A stretch of DNA of 49,341 nucleotides from Clostridiaceae bacterium HSG29 (GCA_030377915.1 JAUCFZ010000004.1:1-49341), one strand, 5' to 3'; counted from the first letter of the stretch, positions 7,253-15,487 are shown. Numbers and translations are program-made. The notes: generated from the sequence alone by a model not told the origin.

Positions 7253-8323
7253 TTAATTTATATTAATTCTTAACCATTCGTTAAAAATTTTTGTTATTCC
7301 ATTTTTTGATGCTAGCCATAAGTTCATATCTTGATCATAAATGATTTCTTTAACTTCATTGTCAGATAAACCAGATTCACTTGTCAAATATTTAATATCA
7401 TCAATATTGTTAAACACTGCAATTCCATCGCTTTCAGAGCAAAACCACAAATTATCCATATAATCTATAAAAATATGCCTTACTTTATCACCAATTAAAC
7501 CTTCTTTAATTGTCAAAATTTTTGATGGTATCCATTCTCCATTTTTTAATGTATAAGATGTTGCACCGCCTCTAGTCATATTCCCATTACCAATCCATAC
7601 ATTTCCTTGTTTATCTTCTTTAATTGATGTAATGGCATTATGTGTCAATCCATTTTCTGTATTAAAATATATCATTTCATAGTCCATATCTACTTCATTA
7701 ACTAAAGTTACACCACCTCCTATCGATGTATGTGAACCGCACCATAAATTGCCTTTATTATCTACCATTACTACTTTTGTAATATTCTTAATTAAACCAT
7801 TATCTTCAGTTATTGTTCGAATTTTTTCATTCTCTATAATACCAACGCCACCAAAAGTTGCAACATATATAATTCCATTCTTGATTTCAATATCATTGAT
7901 TCTATTATCTGGTAAACCATTACTTATAGTGTAATGTTTAATAATTTCATCGTTTTTGATACCAGTAAGTCCTCCTCCGTGACCAATCCACAAAATATTA
8001 TCTGAAGTTTTACCAATACCCCTAACAATTTCAAAAGATTTATCTCCATTTAAAACTTCTTTTATTTCATATGTATTAATATGTATTTTAAATAAACCAC
8101 CACTGCCTCCAGCATATATATATTCTCCATCTAAAAAAACAGTTGAGAACTCTTTGTTTTCTAAGAATATTTTTCCATCAATTAAATTTTCATCACCATT
8201 TATTTTATTAAGTGATTCTTCATATACTAAAACAAATCCAATTGAAGTCCCTGCTATGATAAGAATGAAAAAGGAATAAATTAATCGTTTTATTTTATTT
8301 GTTAAAAACTTTCTTTCCCCCAT
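7253..8323 (-). CDS. Membrane-anchored beta-propeller (Reg_prop repeat) protein
   Basis: 356 residues. An N-terminal membrane anchor (about 12-35) after a basic 'RKFLTNKIKR' is followed by an extracellular domain made of repeats typical of two-component-regulator propellers: 'NILWIGHGGGLTGIKND', 'GNLWCGSHTSIGGGVTL', 'GNVWIGNGNMTRGGATSY', 'DNLWFCSESDGIAVFN', 'MNLWLASKNGITKIFN', each linked by 'NGL..N.I..I' segments. Such propellers usually sense glycans or other ligands in hybrid two-component systems, but here no kinase domain is attached. The ATG at 8321-8323 is preferred over an upstream TTG because AAAGGAG lies 7 bases before it. It lies 20 bases after the ABC ATPase gene and just before the repeat protein, so it may be an accessory ligand-binding protein of the transporter. 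Confidence 0.82.
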   Translation of the reverse strand: MGERKFLTNKIKRLIYSFFILIIAGTSIGFVLVYEESLNKINGDENLIDGKIFLENKEFSTVFLDGEYIYAGGSGGLFKIHINTYEIKEVLNGDKSFEIVRGIGKTSDNILWIGHGGGLTGIKNDEIIKHYTISNGLPDNRINDIEIKNGIIYVATFGGVGIIENEKIRTITEDNGLIKNITKVVMVDNKGNLWCGSHTSIGGGVTLVNEVDMDYEMIYFNTENGLTHNAITSIKEDKQGNVWIGNGNMTRGGATSYTLKNGEWIPSKILTIKEGLIGDKVRHIFIDYMDNLWFCSESDGIAVFNNIDDIKYLTSESGLSDNEVKEIIYDQDMNLWLASKNGITKIFNEWLRININ

Positions 8324-8343
8324 AATTTCTCTCCTTTCTTCTA

Positions 8344-8946
8344 TCAAAAAGATATAGATATCCCTTCAATAGCTTTAGCTTCCTCATCATTATGTGTAAC
8401 ATATATTAAAGTCGTATTATTTTTTTCTGCATAATCGTTAATAAATGAAAGAATATCAGATTTTAATTCTTTATCAATATTGGTTAAAGGTTCATCTAAT
8501 AATAAATATTTCCATTTTAAAACCATCATTCTTGAAAGTGCGACTCTTTTAGCCTCACCACCAGATATTTCATCTGGAAATTTATCTAATATTGAATCAA
8601 TTTTCATAATAGATATTATCTCATCATTATTTCTATTTTTAACACCATAATTAATATTTTCTCGTACAGTCATATGAGGCCATAAAGTTGGATTTTGAAA
8701 CACCATACCTATTTCACGTTTTAAAGGGTGAAACTGAAAATCAGTATTCCCAATTAATACTTCATCCCTATAAATTTCTCCGTTATCAAGACTTTCCAGT
8801 CCAGCAATTAACCTTAAAAAAGTAGTCTTTCCACTACCTGATGCACCAGAAATAACATATTTTTTATTATCTTCAAAAGTATAACTAAAATCTTTTATAG
8901 GAAAATTTGCTTTATAATATTTAGAAACATTTATCACTTTGATCAT
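8344..8946 (-). CDS. ABC transporter ATP-binding protein (iron/FbpC-like importer)
   Basis: 200 residues with all nucleotide-binding motifs: Walker A 'GASGSGKTT' (about 34-42), Q-loop 'VFQNPTLWPHMTV', signature 'ISGGEAKRVALSR' (ISGGE instead of LSGGQ), Walker B 'YLLLDEP', and H-loop 'YVTHNDEEA'. It lacks the C-terminal regulatory domain found in longer FbpC/PotA ATPases. The start was placed at ATG 8944-8946: GAAGGAGGAGGG lies just upstream and this ATG overlaps the permease stop as ATGA, a typical coupling junction; a longer frame to 8979 would begin inside the permease gene without benefit. It powers import with the adjoining permease and binding lipoprotein. Confidence 0.9.
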   Translation of the reverse strand: MIKVINVSKYYKANFPIKDFSYTFEDNKKYVISGASGSGKTTFLRLIAGLESLDNGEIYRDEVLIGNTDFQFHPLKREIGMVFQNPTLWPHMTVRENINYGVKNRNNDEIISIMKIDSILDKFPDEISGGEAKRVALSRMMVLKWKYLLLDEPLTNIDKELKSDILSFINDYAEKNNTTLIYVTHNDEEAKAIEGISISF

Positions 8947-10505
8947 ACATCCCTCCTCCTTCTTAGGTTTTTCAACCACTTATTAATCACTCCATATATA
9001 ATAAGTTCAAATATTAATAATAGTGCCACCACAACTAAACTTAATTCTGCAATTAATTCTGTTGCTCCATAATGTAAATATCCCATAAGTCTTACTGTTA
9101 TAGTAGAAATTCCTGCCGGTAGCACCATTACTGTCGTCCCCATTTCTCCAATTCCTAATAAAAAGACAACACTTGCTGCTATTAAGATAGAAGGCATTAT
9201 TAAAGGTATTATAACTTTAATTAAAGTTTTCTTAATATTTTTAGAAGTCATATATGCGACCGTTATTAAATCATCTGGAATTTTTCTTAACCCAGCAATA
9301 ATTATAAGTATACCAATAGGCATAAATCTAATAATCACTGCTAACATCCCCATTCCACTACTTAAATATATCCATCGAAATAATGGTACATTCATAAAAT
9401 TAATAAGTGCAGCACCTATTAAAGAAGGTGAAATTAATGTAGGTAAAAGTATCATTAAAAAACTAGATGTCTGCCATTTTTTATTTCTATATATACTTAA
9501 AGCTGCTGATAACATTATTGGAGTTGCTAATAAAGTTGCTCCAAAACAAATCCATAATGTATTTAATATCTCTTTTCCTCCATCTTTAACAATACTAAAA
9601 TCTGAAAAATTTGATCCATATATTAATACTGCTAATGGCAATAATATAATTACAAATAATATTATAATAGCAAATTTTGAAATATATTTTTTACTAAATT
9701 TAAGCGTTTTAATAAAATCGTCATTTCTTTTACTAGGTCTACTAAAAAATTGTTTAGATATAGAACTAATTAAAGGAAATGCTAAAGACATACCAACAAT
9801 AATCATTGGTAATGATGCTATAAAAGTATCCCCTGCATTCAAAGAAATACTATATCTTGCAAATATTTCCATAGCAAATGTACTCATTGCAAAAGTAGAA
9901 GGCACAGAGTAATCATTAAAAGTTAATACAAATACTCCTATAGTTACTATTATTAAACCAGTTTTACACTGTGGTAACCAAATCCTAAAAAATACTTTTC
10001 TATCAGAACTAAGTATTCTACCAGCTTCCATTAAACTCATTGGAATTTTCATCATTGAATCATATATAATAATAATTGCTAAAGGTAACCATGCTATTAC
10101 TTGAATAAAAACACTTATTCCCCAACCTGTTAAATAAATCTTGCTACCAATAACTGTATTTATCAACGATACTATATTCATCCACATAACTGTATGGATA
10201 GAAATAGGCACTGCAATAAATCCTATTAATAACCATACAAAAAACTTTCTCCATCGTTTATCCATACTAACTAGTCCAAGAGCAATTATTAAAGCAAACA
10301 AAACCACAATCAAAGCCACACTTAAACTATAAAACACAGTCTTTAAAAGTAATACAACTACTCTCATATCCACCAATGAACTCATTATTTTACTATCAGA
10401 ATTAATAATTTCATAAACTCCCTTTAGAAAAAATACTCCCAATGGTAATAAGGATATTAAAAAATATGGAATTATTAATAGCAAACGGCCCTTTTGTTTT
10501 CTCAT
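8943..10505 (-). CDS. ABC transporter permease, fused two-domain (FbpB-like)
   Basis: 520 residues with about twelve membrane segments in two homologous halves, as in iron(III)-type permeases (FbpB/SfuB). Each half carries an EAA-like loop that contacts the ATPase: 'MSLMEAGRILSSDRKVFFR' near residue 158 and 'PDDLITVAYMTSKNIKKTL' near residue 410. The end is very basic (LKNLRRRRDV). The start ATG overlaps the stop of the binding-protein gene by ATGA, and its own stop overlaps the ATPase start the same way, so the three importer genes are translationally coupled. The substrate cannot be read from the sequence; iron(III) is the commonest one for this family, with phosphonates, thiamine or sulfate as alternatives. 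Confidence 0.9.
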   Translation of the reverse strand: MRKQKGRLLLIIPYFLISLLPLGVFFLKGVYEIINSDSKIMSSLVDMRVVVLLLKTVFYSLSVALIVVLFALIIALGLVSMDKRWRKFFVWLLIGFIAVPISIHTVMWMNIVSLINTVIGSKIYLTGWGISVFIQVIAWLPLAIIIIYDSMMKIPMSLMEAGRILSSDRKVFFRIWLPQCKTGLIIVTIGVFVLTFNDYSVPSTFAMSTFAMEIFARYSISLNAGDTFIASLPMIIVGMSLAFPLISSISKQFFSRPSKRNDDFIKTLKFSKKYISKFAIIILFVIILLPLAVLIYGSNFSDFSIVKDGGKEILNTLWICFGATLLATPIMLSAALSIYRNKKWQTSSFLMILLPTLISPSLIGAALINFMNVPLFRWIYLSSGMGMLAVIIRFMPIGILIIIAGLRKIPDDLITVAYMTSKNIKKTLIKVIIPLIMPSILIAASVVFLLGIGEMGTTVMVLPAGISTITVRLMGYLHYGATELIAELSLVVVALLLIFELIIYGVINKWLKNLRRRRDV

Positions 10506-11518
10506 CGAATAAATACCTCTCCTAGTATTTTTTTAGTTTCTTCAATTTCTTTATAAACATCCTCTAAAGTTACATCTAATGTCTTAATCTTCTCTCCATT
10601 AATTTCTATTTCTGATGATCTTAATGAAACTTGTATCCAACCAATTTCAAATAAAAAATTTTCTGTCTCTTCACTAAGTAGATAGTCAACAAAAGCCTGA
10701 GCATTTTTATTATTAGCAGAACCTTTAATTATTGAGACTGTATTTGGCACTACCAAAGTACCTTTATCATCCTGCCCTTGATCAGGCCAAATAATTTTAA
10801 CTGATTTTCCTTTATTAATTGCTACTAATGCATCATCAGTATCTGTTAAGCCAAAATTTAATTGCCCATCAACTACAAGATCTCTAACAGTAGCATTACC
10901 ATCAACAACACGAACTTTTCTATTATATAAATCCTTATAAAAATTTGTAGCATTTTCAGTTCCTAAATCTGAAAATATAGCTGCTGCATGTGTTGCGGTT
11001 GTTCCAAATATAGGATAAGCAATGCCAATCTTTGACGCTTCATATTTCTTATCAAGGACATCTGCAAATCTTTTAGGATAATCATCATATTCTAATAAAT
11101 CTGTATTTACTAATATGCATCTTGCTCTACCCCCAAATGCTGTCCAATAACCTTCTTCATCTTTATAATTACTTGGAATAATATTTGCTTCTTCCGATTT
11201 ATATGATGTAAGAACCCCTTTTTCTTTTAACAATATTGTTTGAGCAAATTCACCATTCCAAAAAACAGATGCTACAGGATTTTCCTTTTCTTCAATAAGT
11301 TTATTTATCATACCTGTAGTTTTACTTGCTTCACTATCATAAGCTGGTAAAACTTTTATACCTGTTTTTTCTTCAAAATCATTAAATACCTGTTCTGAAT
11401 AATTTCTATCTACAGACGTATAAACGATAACCGTATTTTCATTTCGCTTACAGGATACAAGTAATAAATTAACCATCAGAAATAATATAAAAATTCTAAA
11501 TATATAATTTCTCCTCAT
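10502..11518 (-). CDS. ABC transporter substrate-binding lipoprotein (FbpA-like, family 1)
   Basis: 338 residues with a lipoprotein signal peptide (lipobox 'LLVSC', Cys at about 23) and a periplasmic-binding-protein type II fold: 'VIVYTSVDRNYSEQVFNDFE' at the N-terminus of the mature protein, 'FGGRARCILVNTDLL', 'YPIFGTTATHAAAIF', and 'VVPNTVSIIKGSANNKNAQ' near the C-terminus. These phrases are those of iron(III)/FbpA-type proteins. The Tyr-Tyr iron-binding pair of classical FbpA is not obvious, so the ligand may be a chelate or another anion. It is the first gene of the operon, preceded by a good CTGGAGGT and by an AT-rich leader; the operon continues down to the LRR lipoprotein. Confidence 0.88.
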   Translation of the reverse strand: MRRNYIFRIFILFLMVNLLLVSCKRNENTVIVYTSVDRNYSEQVFNDFEEKTGIKVLPAYDSEASKTTGMINKLIEEKENPVASVFWNGEFAQTILLKEKGVLTSYKSEEANIIPSNYKDEEGYWTAFGGRARCILVNTDLLEYDDYPKRFADVLDKKYEASKIGIAYPIFGTTATHAAAIFSDLGTENATNFYKDLYNRKVRVVDGNATVRDLVVDGQLNFGLTDTDDALVAINKGKSVKIIWPDQGQDDKGTLVVPNTVSIIKGSANNKNAQAFVDYLLSEETENFLFEIGWIQVSLRSSEIEINGEKIKTLDVTLEDVYKEIEETKKILGEVFIR

Positions 11519-11623
11519 GTCTATACCTCCAGATCTTAAATTTTTTTAATGTATAGTTTATACCCAATTCTCAAAATTAAATTCATATATTAACACTTAT
11601 AATTCACTAGTTTTAATTTAATC

Positions 11624-11653
11624 AAAAAAATCCTGAGTAAATTGTTTACTCAG
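11624..11653 (-). terminator. Intrinsic terminator upstream of the ABC operon
   Basis: Perfect 9-bp stem (arms 11633-11641 and 11645-11653, 3-base loop) followed on the minus strand by T7 (11630-11624). It has no intact gene directly in front of it; the only candidate is the decayed fragment at 11692-11796. Confidence 0.8.
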
Positions 11654-11691
11654 AATTTTAAAATTACTATATTTTATTTTAATAAAGTGCT

Positions 11692-11796
11692 TTACCTATA
11701 ATAAATAAAAAAAGATACAATTAATGCATATCCAAATGGTGCAGTATTCACCATAACAGTTAATATTGAAGATACAATAAATACTTTTATTATAGT
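11692..11796 (-). pseudogene. Possible remnant of a membrane transporter C-terminus
   Basis: Minus-strand frame open from about 11796 to TAA at 11692-11694, encoding a hydrophobic tail including 'VFIVSSILTVMVNTAPFGYA' and ending '…FFIYYR'. No start codon or ribosome binding site fits, and further upstream another short frame reads 'LGDNVASLIGNNYY' before a stop. The pair looks like the last membrane segments of a transporter broken by frameshifts, still followed by its own terminator. The rest of the 11519-12006 gap holds the leader of the ABC operon and a hairpin at 11931-11980; no intact gene is seen in it. Confidence 0.3.
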
Positions 11797-11930
11797 TTAC
11801 TATATTTATTCGTTTATTTCATCAAGTTCTTTTAATAATAATTGTTACCAATTAGGCTAGCAACATTATCTCCTAATCAGTATGCAAAATATTTAGAAAC
11901 GAATATTTAACCGATTCTGAATTTAAAGCC

Positions 11931-11980
11931 AAAAATGCACTCAATAATAAAATCCAATACGGATATATTCTAAGTGCATT
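11931..11980 (-). terminator. Probable terminator after the VOC-protein gene
   Basis: 8-bp arms 11973-11980 and 11934-11941 around a 31-base loop, followed on the minus strand by T residues (11935-11931). It lies about 25 bases after the stop of the gene at 12007. Confidence 0.5.
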
Positions 11981-12006
11981 ATATTAAAGATATTGATATT
12001 TTTTAA

Positions 12007-12405
12007 TTAATTCAATTGAGTATCTCGTATTTCAATAATTGTTCCTTCAGGAGCTATTATTTTTAATAATTTTTCATTTTCTACAATATAAATATCGCTA
12101 TTATTTTTTTTCTTAAAGTTGTTATATCCTAGCTCTTTAATTCTAAGATATTCTTTTTCGACATCATCAACTATAAAACAAATATGATTAATTCCTTTAG
12201 TATTTTTATTAAAATCCGTTAATTTTTGATTTTCCTTATTTGTTTGTAGTTCTATCATAAAAGAATCTAATTCTAACCATGTATTATATGCTCTTTTATG
12301 AAAATTTTTAGTTTCTTTAAAAATACTAAATCTCAAAATATCCTTATAGAACTTTATTGATTCATTATAATTATCTGTTTGAATACATATATGGTGTATT
12401 TTCAT
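12007..12405 (-). CDS. VOC-fold (glyoxalase/bleomycin-resistance-like) protein
   Basis: 132 residues with two beta-alpha-beta-beta-beta modules of the vicinal oxygen chelate fold. The first has 'KIHHICIQTDNYNESIKFYK' with His3/His4, the second 'KGINHICFIVDDVEKEYLRI'. Potential metal ligands are visible: His near residue 4, Glu in 'FMIELQTNKE', His in 'INHICF' and Glu in 'GTIIEIRD', the H/E/H/E pattern of lactoylglutathione lyase-like enzymes. The substrate cannot be deduced. It follows the small anchored protein gene by 11 bases with an AAAGG binding site, so both are probably on the aminopeptidase transcript. Confidence 0.85.
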   Translation of the reverse strand: MKIHHICIQTDNYNESIKFYKDILRFSIFKETKNFHKRAYNTWLELDSFMIELQTNKENQKLTDFNKNTKGINHICFIVDDVEKEYLRIKELGYNNFKKKNNSDIYIVENEKLLKIIAPEGTIIEIRDTQLN

Positions 12406-12416
12406 ATTTGGCCTTT

Positions 12417-12869
12417 CTAATAGTCATATTTAAATATTCTTATTTCACTATCTGAAATAGTTAATTTAAAAGATAAGTTATCATCACTTGTTAATTTGAA
12501 ATATTCTTTATATGGTTTAAACTGAAAATATATTCCATACCGTTCTGGATAACCAGCAATATAACAAACAACTTTTTTATCTTTTAGTAAAATTACTTGA
12601 TTTGTTCCTTCACTAACAGAAGCATAAATAAAATCAGTGTTCACTCCAATTATTTCATGAATATTTTCTTCTGGAAAATATGGTGGAAAACTATATAATT
12701 CATCCCATTGAAAATCTGAATAATATGATAAATCTTCTATTATATCAATATCATTGTTTATCATACTTAAGGCTTCTGTAAATTGTTTTGTATTTTTTTT
12801 CCATTCTGGTTCATTATATAAAATTACAATAAATACTATAAAAACAAAAAATGTAATTTTTCTTTTCAT
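12417..12869 (-). CDS. Hypothetical membrane-anchored/secreted protein
   Basis: 150 residues: a basic start (MKRK) and one hydrophobic segment (about 5-18) that would act as a signal peptide or anchor, then a soluble domain with many aromatic residues ('YYSDFQWDELYSFPPYFPEE', 'YIAGYPERYGIYFQFKPYKE') and a C-terminal beta-rich part. No lipobox Cys is present. I do not recognise the family; the 'FPPYFPEENIHEIIGV' stretch may be useful for a profile search. It lies 15 bases after the aminopeptidase gene and 11 bases before the VOC gene on the same strand. Confidence 0.65.
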   Translation of the reverse strand: MKRKITFFVFIVFIVILYNEPEWKKNTKQFTEALSMINNDIDIIEDLSYYSDFQWDELYSFPPYFPEENIHEIIGVNTDFIYASVSEGTNQVILLKDKKVVCYIAGYPERYGIYFQFKPYKEYFKLTSDDNLSFKLTISDSEIRIFKYDY

Positions 12870-12884
12870 TTTTTAACACAACCT

Positions 12885-14183
12885 TTATAAGTTAAAGAAT
12901 CCTTTAAATGACTCAAATATATTAAAGTGATCAATAACTCCACCTAATTCTCTTACAGAATGCATAGCAAGCATTGGATTACCAATATCTATCGATCTAA
13001 TATCCAATTGAGAAGAAGAAATTGGACCTATTGTTGATCCCCCTCTTTCAGTGGAACGATTTACAAATTTTTGAATAGGTATATTTAAATTTCTACATAT
13101 CATTTCATAAACAGTATTTGAATCACTATCTGTTGTATAATTTTGATTTGCATTCATTTTAATTACTGGCCCTTTATTTATTATTGGTTTATTTACTGGA
13201 TCATGTTTTTCACCACTATTTGGATGTACAGCGTGTGCCATATCTGCTGATATAAGAAATGAACTGTATAAAGCTCTTTGTAACTCTTCTTTATCTCCCC
13301 CCAATTTAAATACTATTCTTTCAATAATATTTTTTAACATTGGTGAACCTGCTCCTTGTTTAGTTCTACTTCCAATTTCCTCATTATCAAAGCATACCAT
13401 CATTTTAGTCGATTTACTTTCTTTTGCTTTAATTATTGCTTCTATTCCCGCATGAACCATTGCAAGATCGTCTAATTTTCCTGCTGAAATAAATTCATCA
13501 TTAATACCAATTATACTGCCTTTTTCAACTTCGTATAAATATATATCAAAATCTACAATATCTTCCTTATTACATTTTAGTTCCTTTGCCATTAATTCAA
13601 CAATAAAATCTTCTTTAATAAAATCTTCACCTGCAAGTCCCATTAATGGAAGCATATCTTTTTGCTTATCAAGTTCAACACCTTTATTTACATCTCTATT
13701 CATATGAATTGCAAGATTAGGAATAATAAGCACAGGCTTTTTAATATCTACTAGTTTACTTTCAGGGTGCATTAGATCCTCGCCCTTTAATGTTACCCTT
13801 CCTGCAAAAGAAAGGGGTCTATCCAACCAAGTATTAAGAATTGGACCTCCATATACTTCAGTATTTAATTTTAAATAACCATTTTCAGTCATTTCTGGTG
13901 ATGGCTTGATCTTAAAGGTAGGAGAATCAGTATGAGCACCAATAATTCTAAACCCTTCTTTTTCAATATCACCTTTTCCAATAATAAAAGAAATTACTGC
14001 AGAGTCATTTTTTGTTACAAAATATTTTCCATTTTTTTCTATATTCCATTTTTCACGTAAATCTAATTCTTTAAAATCATTTTTAATTAATTTTGCTTTC
14101 ACATTTTCAACAACATGAAACGCACTTGGGCTTTCATAGATAAAATCAATTAATTCGTTTGCAAATTTACATTCTTTATTCAT
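12885..14183 (-). CDS. apeB: M18 family aminopeptidase
   Basis: 432 residues, the usual size for bacterial M18 aminopeptidases, cytosolic dizinc enzymes that remove N-terminal residues (aspartyl-aminopeptidase-like in eukaryotes). Zinc-site motifs are visible: 'RIIGAHTDSPTFKIKPSP' (first His-x-Asp), 'SAGKLDDLAMVHAG' (bridging Asp), 'CFDNEEIGSRTKQGAGSP' (catalytic Glu-Glu), 'SADMAHAVHPN' and 'RSTERGGSTIGPISSSQ'. The start ATG has GGAGGG 6-7 bases upstream. It is likely the first gene of a transcript with the two small genes downstream. Confidence 0.95.
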   Translation of the reverse strand: MNKECKFANELIDFIYESPSAFHVVENVKAKLIKNDFKELDLREKWNIEKNGKYFVTKNDSAVISFIIGKGDIEKEGFRIIGAHTDSPTFKIKPSPEMTENGYLKLNTEVYGGPILNTWLDRPLSFAGRVTLKGEDLMHPESKLVDIKKPVLIIPNLAIHMNRDVNKGVELDKQKDMLPLMGLAGEDFIKEDFIVELMAKELKCNKEDIVDFDIYLYEVEKGSIIGINDEFISAGKLDDLAMVHAGIEAIIKAKESKSTKMMVCFDNEEIGSRTKQGAGSPMLKNIIERIVFKLGGDKEELQRALYSSFLISADMAHAVHPNSGEKHDPVNKPIINKGPVIKMNANQNYTTDSDSNTVYEMICRNLNIPIQKFVNRSTERGGSTIGPISSSQLDIRSIDIGNPMLAMHSVRELGGVIDHFNIFESFKGFFNL

Positions 14184-14245
14184 AATCCCTCCGTTTTTAT
14201 ATCAACACAGTTGAATTATACAATATTTTTAAAACTATTTCAAAC

Positions 14246-14275
14246 AAAAAAAAGCTACTATTATTAGTAACTTTT
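14246..14275 (-). terminator. Intrinsic terminator of yneA
   Basis: 11-bp stem, arms 14265-14275 and 14250-14260, one G·U pair, 4-base loop, followed on the minus strand by T8 (14253-14246). It lies 15 bases after the stop of the LysM gene. Confidence 0.85.
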
Positions 14276-14290
14276 AATTATTTTCATTTT

Positions 14291-14593
14291 TTAACTTATA
14301 GGAATTCTAATTATTTGTCCTTCATATATCATACTATTTTCAATTTCATTAACTTCTAAAATTATATATACAAGTTCTCTTACATCCTGTTTTTCATTTC
14401 TATACTCTTTTGCAATATCCCAAACTGTATCCCCTGAATTTACTATTACTTCCAAATATTTTACCTCTTTCATTGCGTGTGCTTTATATGTGTTTGTCAT
14501 TAAAGAAAAAATAGATACAAACAATACCGTTAAAATAACTATCGAAATAATAAATCTCGCTTTATTTACAACTCTATATTTTTTAGCTCTCAT
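14291..14593 (-). CDS. yneA: LysM-domain protein, YneA-like SOS cell-division inhibitor
   Basis: 100 residues: a cytoplasmic basic tail, one membrane segment (about 11-33) and an extracellular LysM domain (about 47-98, 'VNSGDTVWDIAKEYRNEKQD' and 'YEGQIIRIPIS'). In Bacillus, YneA is such a protein; it is made in the SOS response and delays septation until DNA is repaired. The match rests on size, layout and, above all, position: it is transcribed divergently from lexA, and its promoter carries LexA-box-like sequences. The start ATG has GGGAGGT 6 bases upstream. Sequence similarity among YneA-like proteins is low, so the name reflects a functional analogy. Confidence 0.8.
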   Translation of the reverse strand: MRAKKYRVVNKARFIISIVILTVLFVSIFSLMTNTYKAHAMKEVKYLEVIVNSGDTVWDIAKEYRNEKQDVRELVYIILEVNEIENSMIYEGQIIRIPIS

Positions 14594-14604
14594 GTGCTAC
14601 CTCC

Positions 14605-14618
14605 CATACATTTGTTCT
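14605..14618 (-). promoter_or_regulatory. Weak LexA-box-like site in the yneA leader
   Basis: On the minus strand AGAACAAATGTATG, resembling the Firmicutes LexA box CGAACRNRYGTTYG at most positions. Together with GAAC at 14636-14639 it forms a 10-bp inverted repeat (14609-14618 with 14635-14644) flanking the yneA -10 box. Confidence 0.4.
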
Positions 14619-14626
14619 ATATATAA

Positions 14627-14655
14627 ATTATACAAGAACAAATGATTTTTGTAAA
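14627..14655 (-). promoter_or_regulatory. yneA promoter
   Basis: On the minus strand TTTACA (14655-14650), 17-base spacer, perfect TATAAT (14632-14627). A GAAC half-site lies in the spacer, so LexA bound here would block RNA polymerase. Confidence 0.75.
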
Positions 14656-14664
14656 GGCTTTTTT

Positions 14665-14678
14665 CAAACAATTGTTCT
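14665..14678 (-). promoter_or_regulatory. LexA box upstream of yneA
   Basis: AGAACAATTGTTTG on the minus strand: 13 of 14 positions fit the Firmicutes LexA consensus CGAACRNRYGTTYG. It lies just upstream of the yneA -35 element. Confidence 0.75.
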
Positions 14679-14762
14679 CTTTAATTTTCCCTTATATTTA
14701 CTGGATTTTGCTATAACAATAGTACTTTCTGTATTATTTATTTTATTTAAGAACGTTTTTTC

Positions 14763-14791
14763 TTGATTTACGAACATATATTTGATATAAT
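14763..14791 (+). promoter_or_regulatory. lexA promoter with overlapping LexA box
   Basis: TTGATT (14763-14768), 17-base spacer, TATAAT (14786-14791). The spacer contains CGAACATATATTTG (14771-14784), one mismatch from the Firmicutes LexA consensus. This arrangement means LexA represses its own gene. Confidence 0.85.
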
Positions 14792-14817
14792 TAAATAAAT
14801 TAAGAAAGGAGTTATTA

Positions 14818-15447
14818 ATGAGAGATAATTTAAGTAAACGACAGAAAGATATTTTGAATTTTATTAAACTTAATTTACAAGAGAAGGGATTTCCACCTAC
14901 TGTAAGGGAAATTGGTAAAGCAGTTGGATTAAGTTCTTCATCTTCTGTTTATAGTCATTTAATTAAACTGGAGAAAATGGAATATATTAGGCGTGATCCA
15001 ACAAAACCTAGAGCAATTGAAATTATAGATGAAAATGGTGAAAATCAAAATTTCCTTACTAATTCAAGTATTACACAGATTCCTTTTTTAGGTGATGTTA
15101 CTGCTGGCGAACCTATATTAGCAGTGCAGGAAAATGACGATATGTTCCCAGTACCAAATGAATTTATTAATGAAGGCTCAATGTATTTTATGCTTAAAGT
15201 TGATGGAGAAAGTATGATAAATGCTGGAATATTCTCTGATGATTACGTTTTAGTTGAACAAAATGAATCTGCTAGAAATGGTGATATTGTTGTTGCTTTA
15301 ATAAATAATGAAAATGCTACAATTAAAAGATATTATAAGGAGCCTGATATTATTAGGTTACAACCTGAAAATGATACTATGGATCCTATTTATTCTAGAA
15401 ATGTTAAAGTAATTGGACATATAAAAGGTGTATTTAGAAAAATGTAA
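14818..15447 (+). CDS. lexA: LexA repressor
   Basis: 209 residues, the normal LexA length. The N-terminal winged-helix domain (1-65) contains 'GFPPTVREIGKAVGLSSSSS'. The C-terminal S24-like self-cleavage domain has the Ala96-Gly97 scissile bond in 'GDVTAGEPI', catalytic Ser132 in 'DGESMINAG' and Lys170 in 'NATIKRYY'. On DNA damage, RecA filaments stimulate self-cleavage and SOS genes are released. A LexA box lies in its own promoter and others upstream of the divergent yneA. The ribosome binding site is AAAGGAG, 7 bases before the ATG. Confidence 0.97.
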   Translation: MRDNLSKRQKDILNFIKLNLQEKGFPPTVREIGKAVGLSSSSSVYSHLIKLEKMEYIRRDPTKPRAIEIIDENGENQNFLTNSSITQIPFLGDVTAGEPILAVQENDDMFPVPNEFINEGSMYFMLKVDGESMINAGIFSDDYVLVEQNESARNGDIVVALINNENATIKRYYKEPDIIRLQPENDTMDPIYSRNVKVIGHIKGVFRKM

Positions 15448-15460
15448 TTATTATAACAAA

Positions 15461-15487
15461 AAAAAATGAGATTATATCTCATTTTTT
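15461..15487 (+). terminator. lexA terminator (symmetrical, possibly bidirectional)
   Basis: Arms 15461-15471 and 15477-15487 pair as an 11-bp A/T-flanked stem around a 5-base loop, with T residues at the 3' side of either strand. It lies 13 bases after the lexA stop and also ends leftward transcription from the hfq/PLP-enzyme region. Confidence 0.85.
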
